Positions 46,503-55,436 of a DNA stretch of 64,000 bases are shown in pieces. Within the stretch, counting starts at the first letter, position 1. Each line of letters begins with the position of its first letter. The notes under the pieces were generated by a model. The model made no database searches and had not been told where the DNA came from. It worked only from the letters and a program-made list of their open reading frames with translations. The DNA comes from Verrucomicrobiaceae bacterium (GTDB lineage Bacteria; Verrucomicrobiota; Verrucomicrobiia; Verrucomicrobiales; Akkermansiaceae), in NCBI GenBank assembly GCA_027491155.1, contig JAIXWR010000028.1:1-64000 (forward strand). The letters are read 5' to 3'. The position numbers and the translations under genes were made by a program.

Positions 46503-48270
46503 AGTAGACGTCGCGCTGGTAGCGCTTGGATTTCTTGAGGTCCTCGACGTAGGCCTCGGCGACCTCGCGGGAGAAGCCACCCTGCTTTTCGACGACGGTG
46601 ATCAGGGCCTCGTGGACGTCGTGGGCCATGCGCGAGGCATCGCCGCAGACGTAGAAATGCGCGCCGTCCTGAAGCCAGGCGTAGAGGTCCTTCGCGCGCT
46701 CGATCATCCGGTGCTGGACGTAGACCTTCTCGGGCTGGTCGCGGGAGAAGGCGACGTCGAGCTTGGTCAGGTTGCCGTCCTTGAGATGCTCCTGCCACTC
46801 GGTCTGGTAGAGGAAGTCGTAGGTGTAGCGCTGGTCGCCGAAGAACAGCCAGTTCTTGCCGGGATTCCCGAGCGCCGCGCGGTGCTCGACGAAGGCGCGG
46901 AACGGCGCGACACCGGTCCCCGGCCCCACCATGATGACCGGCGTGTCGGACGAAGCCGGCAGGCGAAAGTTCTTGTTCTGGTGGGTGTAGACCGGCACCT
47001 GACCGCCCTTTTCGACGAGATCGGCGAGGTAGGTGGAGGCCACGCCCTTCCGCGGCTGGCCGTGGGCCTGGTAGCGGACCGAGGCCACGGTGAGGTGGAC
47101 TTCGCCGGGATGGGCGAGCGGGCTGGAGGCGATCGAGTAAAGCCGCGGCGGAAGCTTGCGGAAGATCGAAGCGAGGTCCGCGGCGGCCAGGCCGCCCGGC
47201 GCGAAGTCGGCGATCGCGTCGGCGATCCAGCGACCCCACAGGTAGTCCTTGAGCTGGTCCTTCGCGTCGTCGGCCAGCAAGGCGGCGAGCTTTTCGGATC
47301 CGGAGAGCGCTTGCAGCTTGGTCAACACGGCGCGGGACAACGCGGTAATGTCGAAGTCCTCGCGCAGGGCGTCCGCCAGCAACTTGGAACCGCTGCCTTT
47401 CACCTCGACGCTTTCGCCGCCGGAGAGCTTCGATGCTTTCAGGATGCCTTCGACGATGTCAGGCGCATTCACCGGGATCACCGCCAGCGCGTCGCCGGGC
47501 TCGTAGCTCATTCCCGAACCTTCGAGCGACAGCTCGTAGTGCCAGGTCTCCTTGGTGGTGCCCTTGCCGTTGAGCAGGACTTTCTCGAGCAACTCGGAAG
47601 GGAACGGGTTCTTCTTGCCGAACTCGGTCGCGACCGGCGCGGCGGTAGCGACTTCCAGCGTCGCCCCGGCAGCCGACGGTCCGAAGGCTTTCAACGCGGC
47701 ATCGAGCCACGTGGCGTGGGGTTCCTCGAACTCGACGTCGCAATCCTGGCGAGCGTGGATCCGGGTCGCGCCGAGCTTCTCCAGCCGGGCGTCGATGTCT
47801 TTGCCGGTCTGGCAGAATTTCTCATAGGCCGTGTCGCCCAGCGCGCAGACCGAGAAGCGCAGTTTCTTCAGCTCAGGTCCGCTGCCGTTCATGAACTCCT
47901 TGTAGAAGGCGGTCGCGCTTTCCGGCGGTTCGCCGTCGCCCCAGGTGCTGACGATCACCAGCAGGTTCTCGAACTTCGCCAGATCGGCCGGCGCGAGGTC
48001 CGACATGTTCTTGGCCACCGCCTGGAAACCGCGCTTCTTGGCGGTCTTGACCGACAGGTCGGCGAGCTTCTCGGCATTGCCCGACTCGGTGCCGTAGAGC
48101 ACGGTCAGCTTGGTCGACCCCGCCGCGGCGGGTGCCGCCGCAGTGGCCGGAGCCCCTCCGGCGGACAGGAAGCCGGCAAGCCAAAAGCGCTGGGAAGGAT
48201 CGAGGCCCGCCAGCGCGATTTCGACGGCGCGGCGTTGATCGGGAGAGAAGGGAGCGTGCTCGGGAAGCAT
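46501..48270 (-). CDS. cysJ: Sulfite reductase flavoprotein subunit
   Basis: 589 residues from ATG 48270. An N-terminal helical stretch precedes the flavodoxin domain ([30 protein letters not shown]), the FAD-binding domain (RLYSIASSP) and the NADPH domain ([31 protein letters not shown]). It passes electrons from NADPH to CysI. First gene of the operon. The upstream frame that reads through tRNA-Ser is an artefact and is not part of the gene. Confidence 0.94.
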   Translation of the reverse strand: MLPEHAPFSPDQRRAVEIALAGLDPSQRFWLAGFLSAGGAPATAAAPAAAGSTKLTVLYGTESGNAEKLADLSVKTAKKRGFQAVAKNMSDLAPADLAKFENLLVIVSTWGDGEPPESATAFYKEFMNGSGPELKKLRFSVCALGDTAYEKFCQTGKDIDARLEKLGATRIHARQDCDVEFEEPHATWLDAALKAFGPSAAGATLEVATAAPVATEFGKKNPFPSELLEKVLLNGKGTTKETWHYELSLEGSGMSYEPGDALAVIPVNAPDIVEGILKASKLSGGESVEVKGSGSKLLADALREDFDITALSRAVLTKLQALSGSEKLAALLADDAKDQLKDYLWGRWIADAIADFAPGGLAAADLASIFRKLPPRLYSIASSPLAHPGEVHLTVASVRYQAHGQPRKGVASTYLADLVEKGGQVPVYTHQNKNFRLPASSDTPVIMVGPGTGVAPFRAFVEHRAALGNPGKNWLFFGDQRYTYDFLYQTEWQEHLKDGNLTKLDVAFSRDQPEKVYVQHRMIERAKDLYAWLQDGAHFYVCGDASRMAHDVHEALITVVEKQGGFSREVAEAYVEDLKKSKRYQRDVY

Positions 48271-48417
48271 TACCTTAGTTTGTTGCTCAGGTTTGTAACG
48301 TTTCGCCGCCAGCATTTGACGGTTTCCGTTCGCGCGCAAGGCAAATTCCGCGTCATTCCCTGGCGACGGTCCGTTGCGATCCGCGGTCTTCGGCTTTCCT
48401 TCGTTCCGGCTTTTGCC

Positions 48418-48445
48418 TTGCACCGGGAGCCATGCGGCCAACAAT
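48418..48445 (+). promoter_or_regulatory. Predicted sigma-70 promoter of tRNA-Ser
   Basis: TTGCAC (48418-48423) and AACAAT (48440-48445) with a 16-base spacer, 21 bases upstream of the tRNA 5' end. The only candidate seen for this gene. Confidence 0.5.
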
Positions 48446-48466
48446 CCGCCGGGTGACCCGACCTCC

Positions 48467-48554
48467 GGAGGGGTGGCAGAGTGGTCTATCGCGTCGGTCT
48501 TGAAAACCGAAGTTGGGCAACCAACCGTGGGTTCGAATCCCACCCCCTCCGCCA
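48467..48554 (+). tRNA. tRNA-Ser (TGA)
   Basis: Folds well: acceptor GGAGGGG/CCCCTCC, anticodon stem TCGGT/ACCGA with loop CTTGAAA (anticodon TGA), a long variable arm (AGTTGGGCAACCAACCG region) as in serine tRNAs, T stem GTGGG/CCCAC with loop TTCGAAT, G73 and encoded CCA. Confidence 0.96.
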
Positions 48555-48600
48555 AATTAACGAGAGCGACCCGCACCCTCATTCAACATCGCCAGTTCAG

Positions 48601-48755
48601 GCGGCCCGCATTGCCCAAGGAGGGGGTGGGATGAGAACCCATCCTGAGGCTTTGCGAAGGCTTGGGTTCGAACGCAGGAGCGAGCTTCGCGAGCAGATCC
48701 AGGAACCGCGCAGCGCACTTTCGCATGGCCGAAGGCAATCCCACCCCCTCCGCCA
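48601..48755. repeat. tRNA-Ser 3'-end derived repeat, copy 1
   Basis: GCGGCCCGCATTGCCCAA is followed by an inverted copy of the tRNA 3' end (GGAGGGGGTGGGAT, 48619-48632), an internal region, and then the T-arm TTGGGTTCGAA with a 75-base insertion before AATCCCACCCCCTCCGCCA (ending at 48755). The two ends are thus inverted copies of the tRNA acceptor/T strand. The insertion contains hairpin GCGAGCTTCGCGAGC. Confidence 0.85.
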
Positions 48756-48801
48756 TATTCACGAAGAGGACCGGAATCCCAGTTCGATGCCGAAAGTTTT
48801 C

Positions 48802-48946
48802 GCGGCCCGCATTGCCCGAGGAGGGGGTGGGATGAGAACCCTTGCCGCAGGCCTTGGGTTTGAACGCAGGAGCGAGCTTCGCGAGCAGATCCAGCAACCG
48901 CGCAGCGCACTTTCGCATGGCCGCAGGCAATCCCACCCCCTCCGCG
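48802..48946. repeat. tRNA-Ser 3'-end derived repeat, copy 2
   Basis: Same plan as 48601-48755: GCGGCCCGCATTGCCC, GGAGGGGGTGGGAT at 48820, GGGTTTGAACGCAGGAGCGA, CGCGCAGCGCACTTTCGCAT, and the right inverted end ATCCCACCCCCTCC at 48930-48943. Most differences from copy 1 lie in the internal region. The 48555-49016 gap otherwise holds no gene. Confidence 0.85.
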
Positions 48947-49016
48947 CGGGTGGAAAGCCATTGAGAAAGCCCCCGCGGCTTCCACGCAGCAAGAACCACC
49001 ACGCCCTCACCACATC

Positions 49017-49373
49017 TCACCGCTTCCTCCCCGCCCGCCGCTCCTTCAGCCTCTGACCGACCGCGACGATCGCCTCGATCGCCGGCTTCAGTTCCCGGCC
49101 CAGGTCGGTCAGCGCGTATTCCACCGTCGGCGGCGAGGTGGGCTTGACGCTGCGCTCCAGCACGCCGTCCCGCGCCAGCTTCTTGAGCCGCGACGAGAGC
49201 ACCTTCGCCGAGACCCCCTTGAGATCCGATTTCAGCTCGCTGAAGGTCCGCGCCGAATGGCCCAGATACCAGATGATCCCGGGCGTCCACACCCCGCCGA
49301 TGATCCCGAGACACTCGGCCAAAGGGCAGGTGTCGGGAGGCGGTGGAACCGGATTCTTCCTGCGGGCAACCAT
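49017..49373 (-). CDS. HxlR family transcriptional regulator
   Basis: 118 residues from ATG 49373. A winged-helix protein with the HxlR start (CPLAECLGIIGGVWTPGIIW), the central FSELKSDLKGVSAKVLSSRL and a terminal YALTDLGRELKPAIEAI. HxlR repressors respond to quinones, aldehydes or similar reactive compounds. It is divergent from the nitroreductase gene, and the shared promoter region holds two inverted repeats that could be its operators. Confidence 0.9.
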   Translation of the reverse strand: MVARRKNPVPPPPDTCPLAECLGIIGGVWTPGIIWYLGHSARTFSELKSDLKGVSAKVLSSRLKKLARDGVLERSVKPTSPPTVEYALTDLGRELKPAIEAIVAVGQRLKERRAGRKR

Positions 49374-49384
49374 GGACGATCGGT

Positions 49385-49446
49385 GGTTTCCGCGAGGTAA
49401 CCCGATTCTTTGGTTTCCGCAAGTCATGTGGTTTACAAAAGTAACC
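49385..49446 (+). promoter_or_regulatory. Two candidate HxlR operators between divergent genes
   Basis: GGTTTCCGCGAGGTAACC at 49385-49402 and GGTTTACAAAAGTAACC at 49430-49446 are both inverted repeats of a GGTT(T)-AC/GT-AACC type. A further GGTTTCCGC lies at 49412-49420. Spacing and symmetry are consistent with dimeric repressor sites in the divergent promoter. Confidence 0.5.
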
Positions 49447-49468
49447 TCTGTCCTAGCGTGCCGCCGCC

Positions 49469-50092
49469 ATGACCGAATCCACCATGACCGCATTGGAAGC
49501 CATCGAGACCCGCCGCTCCGTGAAGCACTTCGACCCGGACCACCGCATGACCGACGCGGAAACCGCTCGCCTGCTCGGCCTGGCGAAGCTCGCCCCGTCG
49601 TCCTTCAACATGCAGAACTACCGCTTCGTGGTGGTGGAGGACCCGGAACTGCGGAAGCAGATCCGGGCGGTGGCCTGGAACCAGTCGCAGGTGACCGACG
49701 CCTCGCTGCTGGTGATCCTCTGCGCCGATCTCAAGGCGCATTCCAGGAACCCGCAGCGCTACTGGGCTCATGCCCCGCAGGAGGTGCAGGACATCCTGGT
49801 GCCCGCGCTCACGCCGTTCTACGAAGGCAAGCCGACCCTGATCCGCGACGAGGCGATGCGATCGACCGCCTTCGCGGGGATGACCCTGATGCTCGCCGCA
49901 CGCGGCATGGGCTACGACTCCTGCCCGATGGTGGGCTTCGATGCCGAAGCGGTGGCCAAGCTCATCCACCTGCCCGATGACCATGCGCTGAGCTTCATGA
50001 TCGCCATCGGCAACCAAGCCAAGCCGGTCTGGCCGCGCGGCGAGCGGCTTTCCGATGAAGAAGTGATCATCCGCGACCGCTTCCCCGCATGA
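49469..50092 (+). CDS. Nitroreductase family protein
   Basis: 207 residues. Begins MTESTMTALEAIETRRSVKHF with the family's R-R-S-x-R/K-x-F motif, then LLGLAKLAPSSFNMQNYRFV and GMTLMLAARGMGYDSCPMVG at the FMN site. An NAD(P)H-dependent flavoprotein reducing nitro groups, quinones or similar. It overlaps the following nitronate monooxygenase gene by four bases and is divergent from HxlR, which probably controls both. Confidence 0.93.
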   Translation: MTESTMTALEAIETRRSVKHFDPDHRMTDAETARLLGLAKLAPSSFNMQNYRFVVVEDPELRKQIRAVAWNQSQVTDASLLVILCADLKAHSRNPQRYWAHAPQEVQDILVPALTPFYEGKPTLIRDEAMRSTAFAGMTLMLAARGMGYDSCPMVGFDAEAVAKLIHLPDDHALSFMIAIGNQAKPVWPRGERLSDEEVIIRDRFPA

Positions 50093-51141
50093 TCTCCTCC
50101 ACCGCTGCCTTCGCCCGGCTCGGGATGCGGCTGCCGGTGATCCAGGGTCCCTTCGGCGGCGGGCTTTCCACCGTGAAGCTCGCCGCCACCGTGTCGAATG
50201 CCGGGGGCATGGGTTCCTACGGCGCCCATCTGTTAGAACCGGAGGAAATCGTCCGGGTCACCGGTGCCATCCGGGCGGAAACCGCGGGTCCCTTCGTGAT
50301 GAACCTCTGGGTCAACCGGGAGGATCCGGTGTCGCCGACGGCCGCCGCCGACTTTGACGATGCCGTGCTCGCGCTTGGCCCGCTTTACCGCAAGCATGGC
50401 GTCGAGGCCCCGTCGTTCGTGAAGTCCAGCCCGCTCTCGTTCGAGCGCCAGGCTGAAGCGATCCTCCGCGCCGGGCCGCCGGTCTTCAGCTTCGTCTTCG
50501 GCATCCCTGCGCCGGAGATCCTCGCCGAGTGCCGCAAGCGGGGCATCGTCACCATGGGCGCGGCCACCACGCTCGACGAAGCGCTGGCCGTCGAAGAAGC
50601 CGGAGTCGACCTCGTGCTGGCCACCGGATTCGAAGCCGGCGGCCACCGCCCGTCCTTCCTCAGGCCGGCCGCCGATTCCCTCCACGGCACGCTGGCGCTG
50701 GTGCGCCAGGTCGTCGAGGCGGTGAAGATCCCGGTGGTCGCCGCCGGCGGCAGCGCCGACGCGCAGGGCGTGGCCGCCGCCCTGACCCTGGGCGCCGGTG
50801 CGGTCCAGGTCGGCACCGCGTTTCTCGCCTGCGAGGAATCCGGTGCCCTCCCCGAGCACAAACGCCGCCTCTTCCATGCGGCCGCGCGCCACACCCGACT
50901 GAGCGACCGGGTGTCAGGACGACTCGCCCGCTTCATCGTCTCACCGATGCTTGACGCACTGGACGCATCGCCCGCGGTCCACCTTGGCTACCCCCTGCAA
51001 GGGGAACTGACCCGCCCGCTCAAGGCGAACGGCGACGGTTTGTTCTACGCCGGCCAGGGCGCCCCGATGCTGCGGCATCATCGTGCCGCCGACCTGGTCC
51101 GGGCGCTTGCCGGGCCGGCCGGAACCTGCATGGTTTCATGA
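50089..51141 (+). CDS. Nitronate monooxygenase family protein
   Basis: 350 residues. A 2-nitropropane dioxygenase-type TIM barrel: MRLPVIQGPFGGG at the N-terminus, the glycine-rich SNAGGMGSYGAH, the histidine-bearing GFEAGGHRPSF and VVAAGGSADAQGVAAALTLG, followed by AVQVGTAFLAC. It binds FMN and oxidises nitronates to carbonyl compounds and nitrite. Coupled to the nitroreductase gene by an ATGA overlap, so the pair may detoxify nitro compounds. Confidence 0.92.
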   Translation: MISSTAAFARLGMRLPVIQGPFGGGLSTVKLAATVSNAGGMGSYGAHLLEPEEIVRVTGAIRAETAGPFVMNLWVNREDPVSPTAAADFDDAVLALGPLYRKHGVEAPSFVKSSPLSFERQAEAILRAGPPVFSFVFGIPAPEILAECRKRGIVTMGAATTLDEALAVEEAGVDLVLATGFEAGGHRPSFLRPAADSLHGTLALVRQVVEAVKIPVVAAGGSADAQGVAAALTLGAGAVQVGTAFLACEESGALPEHKRRLFHAAARHTRLSDRVSGRLARFIVSPMLDALDASPAVHLGYPLQGELTRPLKANGDGLFYAGQGAPMLRHHRAADLVRALAGPAGTCMVS

Positions 51142-51201
51142 GGGCATGGCTCCGTGGGGAAGTTCGCGGGGTGAAAGGCCTCGGATCCCCATCGACCAGA
51201 C

Positions 51202-52125
51202 ATGAAGCCGCCGCTCCCGATGAAACCGCGTCCGCCGCGCGGCCTGCCCTACCTGCTGGCGGCGGCACTGATCGCATCCAGCCCGGCGGCCCCGGCACCC
51301 GACATGACCTCGGTGCCCGCGGATCTGAAAGTTCCGGAAACCGTCGCTGGAGCACCGCAGGCGGGAAAGCGGGTGCGCTTCGAACTTTTCCGCGGCAGCC
51401 CGCCGGTGGTCGTTTATCTTCCCGTGGACTGGTCGCCGGAAAAGAAGTTTCCCGTGATCGTCGAACTGCCCGGAAACGGGAAGTTCAAGAACGACCTCGG
51501 GGACACCTGCACCGGACTGCCGGAGGGATGCTCCCTCGGCTACGGGCTGAGCGGCGGCCGCGGTTGCGTGTGGGTTTGCCTTCCCTTTCTCAACCAGACG
51601 GGCAATGCGGTCGCCGTCACCTGGTGGGGCGACGCCCCGGGCCATCAACCCGACAGCACGGTGGCCTTCATCAAGCGCTCCGTCCCGGCTCTCTGCGAAC
51701 GCTTCTCGGGGGACCCCGGGCGGGTGATCCTTTGCGGCTTCTCGCGCGGCGCGATCGCCGTCAACGCCATCGGCCTGCACGACGACGCGATCGCCGGCCT
51801 GTGGCGGGGATTCGCGTGCTTCAGCCACTACGACGGGGTGAACGAACGATGGCCCTTCGACGGCTCGGACCGCGCTGCCGCCCGGCGCCGCCTCGCGCGG
51901 CTGAAAGGCAGGCCGCAGTTGATCTGCCACGAAGCGGCCGGCGGAAAGCACGGACTCGATGCCACCCGCGCCTATCTGGAACAGTCCGCTATCGAAGGCA
52001 GCTTCACCTTCCTCGAGAGCGGCTTCCGCAACCACAGCGACGCCTGGCTGCTCCGGCCGTCCGCGGCACGGAACGCGGCCCGCGACTGGCTGACGCGGGT
52101 CCTCGGCGATTCCCCGGACCAATGA
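51202..52125 (+). CDS. Exported alpha/beta hydrolase
   Basis: 307 residues. A signal peptide (LPYLLAAALIASSPAAPAP) precedes the alpha/beta hydrolase fold of the PHB depolymerase/esterase-like kind: VIVELPGNGKFKNDLGD, nucleophile in ILCGFSRGAIAVN, and a late histidine in ESGFRNHSDAWL. Substrate unknown. The family members in Verrucomicrobia act outside the cytoplasm. A preceding ATG three codons earlier in MKPPLPMKPR makes the exact start uncertain. Confidence 0.85.
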   Translation: MKPPLPMKPRPPRGLPYLLAAALIASSPAAPAPDMTSVPADLKVPETVAGAPQAGKRVRFELFRGSPPVVVYLPVDWSPEKKFPVIVELPGNGKFKNDLGDTCTGLPEGCSLGYGLSGGRGCVWVCLPFLNQTGNAVAVTWWGDAPGHQPDSTVAFIKRSVPALCERFSGDPGRVILCGFSRGAIAVNAIGLHDDAIAGLWRGFACFSHYDGVNERWPFDGSDRAAARRRLARLKGRPQLICHEAAGGKHGLDATRAYLEQSAIEGSFTFLESGFRNHSDAWLLRPSAARNAARDWLTRVLGDSPDQ

Positions 52126-52147
52126 AACGCCGGCGACCCGGCAATCT

Positions 52148-52786
52148 TCACTTCTCCGGCCGCTCGATCACGACCTCGTCCGCGCCTAACAGATCGCGCA
52201 ACCGCGTCCGGAGCGTCGCTTCCACCATGTCCAACAGCCCGTTGTTCTGCGCCTCCATGCGCATCTGGTTCCTCAGTTCGCGCAGCAGCTGCGCCCGGTC
52301 TTCGGCGGTGATGTCGTTGGCCCAGCCGTCCTTCTCGCTCAGGGGCTGGTAGTCGATGAGTTCCACCGACAGGATCTCGGGCTCGGGGAAGCGGGCCACC
52401 GGCTTGCCGTCCTTCATCGACAGGGAAACACCCGGCTTGAGCTTGTAGCCGGCCTTCACCTTGTAGTGCCCCCGAACGATCAGGCGCTTGGTGCCGGCGG
52501 GAAAGTAGCGGAGCACGAAGGCCTCGTTCTCGAAACTGCGGGTCGCCGACAGGCTCATCTCCGCCAAGGCGAGTTCCGAAATCTCCGAAGTCTCGCGGAT
52601 CTCCGCCCGGCCTTCCACGATGCGGGTTTCCGATCCGGTGATCGCGCCGAGCACCCTCTCCAGCCCGGTCACCGTGCCGCCGACACCCCGCTCGAAGGTC
52701 CGCAGGCCCATCCATACGAGAATCCCCAGCGTCAGCAGCACGGCCACCCAGCGCACGGTCTTCCAAAGCTCGGGATGCGGCGTCAT
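52148..52786 (-). CDS. DUF4230-like membrane-anchored protein
   Basis: 212 residues. A single N-terminal membrane segment (VAVLLTLGILVWMG) is followed by SEISELALAEMSLSATRSFE, KRLIVRGHYKVKAGYKL and LSMKDGKPVARFPEPEILSV. This resembles the DUF4230 pattern: a small periplasmic beta domain with a conserved G-x-Y-x-V and terminal helices. The role is unknown. It is convergent with the hydrolase gene. Confidence 0.75.
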   Translation of the reverse strand: MTPHPELWKTVRWVAVLLTLGILVWMGLRTFERGVGGTVTGLERVLGAITGSETRIVEGRAEIRETSEISELALAEMSLSATRSFENEAFVLRYFPAGTKRLIVRGHYKVKAGYKLKPGVSLSMKDGKPVARFPEPEILSVELIDYQPLSEKDGWANDITAEDRAQLLRELRNQMRMEAQNNGLLDMVEATLRTRLRDLLGADEVVIERPEK

Positions 52787-52913
52787 GGCGGCAGGTTAAC
52801 GGACCGGAACCGCCCGGACAAGCCCGCTGCCCGGAACGAAGCGCGCATTTTTCAAATCCGTGTTTGGCATTTCCGGCGGCTTCGCTTGGAGTCGCGCCAG
52901 CCGATTTCCCACC

Positions 52914-53414
52914 GTGAAAGCCCACGAACTCTACAACGCCGTCGATCCCGCCCTTGTCACGCAGATGCTCGACTGGTTCCGCGACAACGACCGCAACGTC
53001 TACAAGTCCGCCGTCGCCACCCTCGCCCAGAGCCGCAAGCTCAGGCTCGTCTTCATCCAGAAGAAGCCCGTGACCGAGCAATACGCCTGGATCCTCAAGA
53101 CCCTCCGCGGTCGGCAAGCCGACACCATCGGCGAGCACCTGCTGCAAGCCTGGTTCATGGCCGGCAACCAGCCGATGCTGGCGAAGTTCTGCGACGCGAT
53201 GGAGATCCAGCACGATGGCAAGGGCTCGGTCACCGGGGACCTGCCGAAGGCGCTGGACGCCGCGAAGCTCGATGGCGCGGTCGATGCGCTGCTCGAGTCC
53301 TTCGATCCGAAGCTGGTGGCCCTTTACCTCCACGTCTTCAACCTCCAGACGCCCGGGGGCTGGGACAGCCTGACCGGCAAGCTCGCCGCGGACTCCAGGC
53401 TGGCTTTGGCCTGA
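52914..53414 (+). CDS. Hypothetical cytoplasmic protein
   Basis: 166 residues from the GTG at 52914, chosen because the 18 upstream codons read as a GC-rich extension. Helical, with LVTQMLDWFRDNDRNVYKSA and LLESFDPKLVALYLHVFNL; no motif recognised. It sits alone between two - strand genes. Codon use is typical of this chromosome. The helical repeats look like those of a small all-alpha scaffold protein. Confidence 0.72.
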   Translation: MKAHELYNAVDPALVTQMLDWFRDNDRNVYKSAVATLAQSRKLRLVFIQKKPVTEQYAWILKTLRGRQADTIGEHLLQAWFMAGNQPMLAKFCDAMEIQHDGKGSVTGDLPKALDAAKLDGAVDALLESFDPKLVALYLHVFNLQTPGGWDSLTGKLAADSRLALA

Positions 53415-53431
53415 GGAACCCGGGCCGGCCC

Positions 53432-54385
53432 TCAGCGGTCGGCCGGCTGCTGCAACAAGGGATCGCCCGGGGCGCTCGCCGCCAGCTTGCCGCGGGCGGT
53501 CACATACTGGCTGCGGAACTTCGAAACCATCGATTCGAGCCGCTGGATCTTCTCCGTCCAGGTCTCCAGGCTTCCGGGGACCGAGGCCCCGCGGCTGTTC
53601 CTCGACTCGTCGCGGGCCCGGGAAAGCTCGGCTTCCGCCTTGTCGAGGAAGCGACGGGCCTCGCTGACATCGCGGCGGAGGGCAGCCAGCTTCCGGGCCT
53701 CCGACTGCTCGGCCAGCGCTTCGGGATCGGGCGGATCGCTTGCCGGCTTATCCGCCGCCGGGGCGGCCGGCTTGGGCACAGCGACCACCGGCTGCGGTTT
53801 CTGCAACTCTTCAGGATGCCAGTCGAAGCGCTCCTGCCAGGAATCGTCGAGGTCCTCCGGACGCAACAGGGCGATCCCATCCGAATGCCGGATCTCCATC
53901 CCCACCGGCGTTACCCGGCCGATGGTCACGGCTTGGTAAGTCCGGCCGCTGCGGACCTTCAGCTCGCCCAGTGCCTCCCCGGCCGCGGCCAGACGGGCCT
54001 GGGAACGGAATTTCGTGCGGTATTCCCGAAAGGCATTCTCCGCCGCGACGATTTCCTCCTCCAGCGCCGTTTGCCGCCCGCGCAGCGCGGCCAGCTTGCG
54101 GGACAGATCCCGGGCGATTTCCCCGGATGCCCGCAGCTCCTCCGCATGCCCCTCGAAAGGCTGCACCTCCTTCTTCCACTGCTCCCGGACCGCTTCCACG
54201 CGGAACTCCATCTTCTCCACCGCCCGCTGCAGGTCCTGCACCTCCTGTTCCAGCTCCGCCTTGCCGCTGGAAAAGCGGAAGCGCTTGTCCACCATCAGCG
54301 AAAACACGATCCCGGCGAAGACCAGCACGACCATCCCCACCAGGAATCCCACGGTGCCGGACTGATCGTTGGAATCCCCGATCAT
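53432..54385 (-). CDS. Coiled-coil membrane protein with a shared short beta domain (1 of 4)
   Basis: 317 residues. One membrane segment (VGFLVGMVVLVFAGIVFSLM, residues about 12-31), a long coiled coil (about 40-120), the shared domain GRTYQAVTIGRVTPVGMEIR then HSDGIALLRPEDLDDSWQER, a proline-rich linker and a second coiled coil. The shared domain occurs in the products at 54391 and 55769 too. Envelope protein of unknown function, last gene of a four-gene operon. Confidence 0.78.
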   Translation of the reverse strand: MIGDSNDQSGTVGFLVGMVVLVFAGIVFSLMVDKRFRFSSGKAELEQEVQDLQRAVEKMEFRVEAVREQWKKEVQPFEGHAEELRASGEIARDLSRKLAALRGRQTALEEEIVAAENAFREYRTKFRSQARLAAAGEALGELKVRSGRTYQAVTIGRVTPVGMEIRHSDGIALLRPEDLDDSWQERFDWHPEELQKPQPVVAVPKPAAPAADKPASDPPDPEALAEQSEARKLAALRRDVSEARRFLDKAEAELSRARDESRNSRGASVPGSLETWTEKIQRLESMVSKFRSQYVTARGKLAASAPGDPLLQQPADR

Positions 54386-54390
54386 CGAAC

Positions 54391-55413
54391 CTAAGGCTGG
54401 GGTGCCTTCGCCTTGAGATCGCTCTTGATCTTCGCGATCTGCGCCTTGATGCCCTCGACCTCCTGGCGCAGCGCGGCGATCTCGCGGTTGCCGTCGCGGA
54501 CGATCCGTTCATTGGCCGGGATCGAGTCGCGGATCTGCTTCGCGGCCCGCTCCATGTCACGGAGTTCCTGCTCCATCTGGGGCGCCCGGCTGATGCCGCC
54601 GACCTTCGCCTTCTCGGAGGCGATCGCCAGCCGTTTGCGCTCGATCGCCGCCTGATTCAAGGGAGCATTGGCTTGGGCCTTCTGGATCGCGGCGTTCGCC
54701 GTCTCCACCTGCTTCTCGAGTTCCGCCGCGCGCGCGAGCTTGTCCTGGCCTTTCTTGGCGAGCGTGGCGATTTCCACGTTGTCGCCGAAAATCTCCAAAT
54801 CATCCCCTTCGTCTTCCAACACCTTCTTCTTGATCTCCTCGTCGAACTGGAAGCGGTCCTGAAGCTCCGGCGGCAGCTCCGCGCTGTCGATCGACTTCGG
54901 CCCGGTGGTGTCGGTGATCTGGATGCCCTTGTGATCCACCTTGCGGATCTTGACCTTCTCGTACTTCCGCCCCGAGACGGTCGTGATGTCACCCAGCTCC
55001 TCGCCTTCGGCCGCCGCCCACTCGGAGGCGCGGTATTCATCGCGATACTTGGCCCACGCCTCGTCGGCCGCCGCCACGGCTGCCTCGGCCGATGTCTTGG
55101 CCTCGCGCAGATCGGCCAGCCGCTTCGCCCCGTTCTCGGCGCGCAGCTTCAGGGCGTCGGCTTCGTCCGCCACGGCCTTCAGGCGCTTGGCATCCTCGAT
55201 CCGGGTCTTGAAGTTCTCGATCTGGATCTTCTGGGTCCCGATCAAGGTGCCCTGGTCGCGGATCACCGCCTCGATCTTTTTCTGCCCGCCCTGCAGGCCT
55301 TCATCGAAGACGAACATGTAGAGCGTGCCGAAACCGACGAGGACGAAGAGCGCCAGAAAGGTGCCGATGACGCCCGGTCCCCGGCTGCTGGTGAGAAGAT
55401 CGGAAAATCCCAT
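54391..55413 (-). CDS. Coiled-coil membrane protein with a shared short beta domain (2 of 4)
   Basis: 340 residues. One membrane segment (GPGVIGTFLALFVLVGFGTL), a coiled coil, the domain GRKYEKVKIRKVDHKGIQIT with a DTTGPKSIDSAELPPE tail, and a second long coiled coil to the end. Parallels the product at 53432 in order and length. Five bases from it, so cotranscribed. Function unknown. Confidence 0.78.
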   Translation of the reverse strand: MGFSDLLTSSRGPGVIGTFLALFVLVGFGTLYMFVFDEGLQGGQKKIEAVIRDQGTLIGTQKIQIENFKTRIEDAKRLKAVADEADALKLRAENGAKRLADLREAKTSAEAAVAAADEAWAKYRDEYRASEWAAAEGEELGDITTVSGRKYEKVKIRKVDHKGIQITDTTGPKSIDSAELPPELQDRFQFDEEIKKKVLEDEGDDLEIFGDNVEIATLAKKGQDKLARAAELEKQVETANAAIQKAQANAPLNQAAIERKRLAIASEKAKVGGISRAPQMEQELRDMERAAKQIRDSIPANERIVRDGNREIAALRQEVEGIKAQIAKIKSDLKAKAPQP

Positions 55414-55436
55414 GGTTCAAGGAGTTGGTGAGAGGT

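Noticed and set aside
48270-48582. N-terminal extension of cysJ through tRNA-Ser (GVGFEPTVGCPTSVFKTDAI)
   Set aside because: It is the antisense reading of tRNA-Ser(UGA), a well-known false protein start; cysJ begins at 48270.
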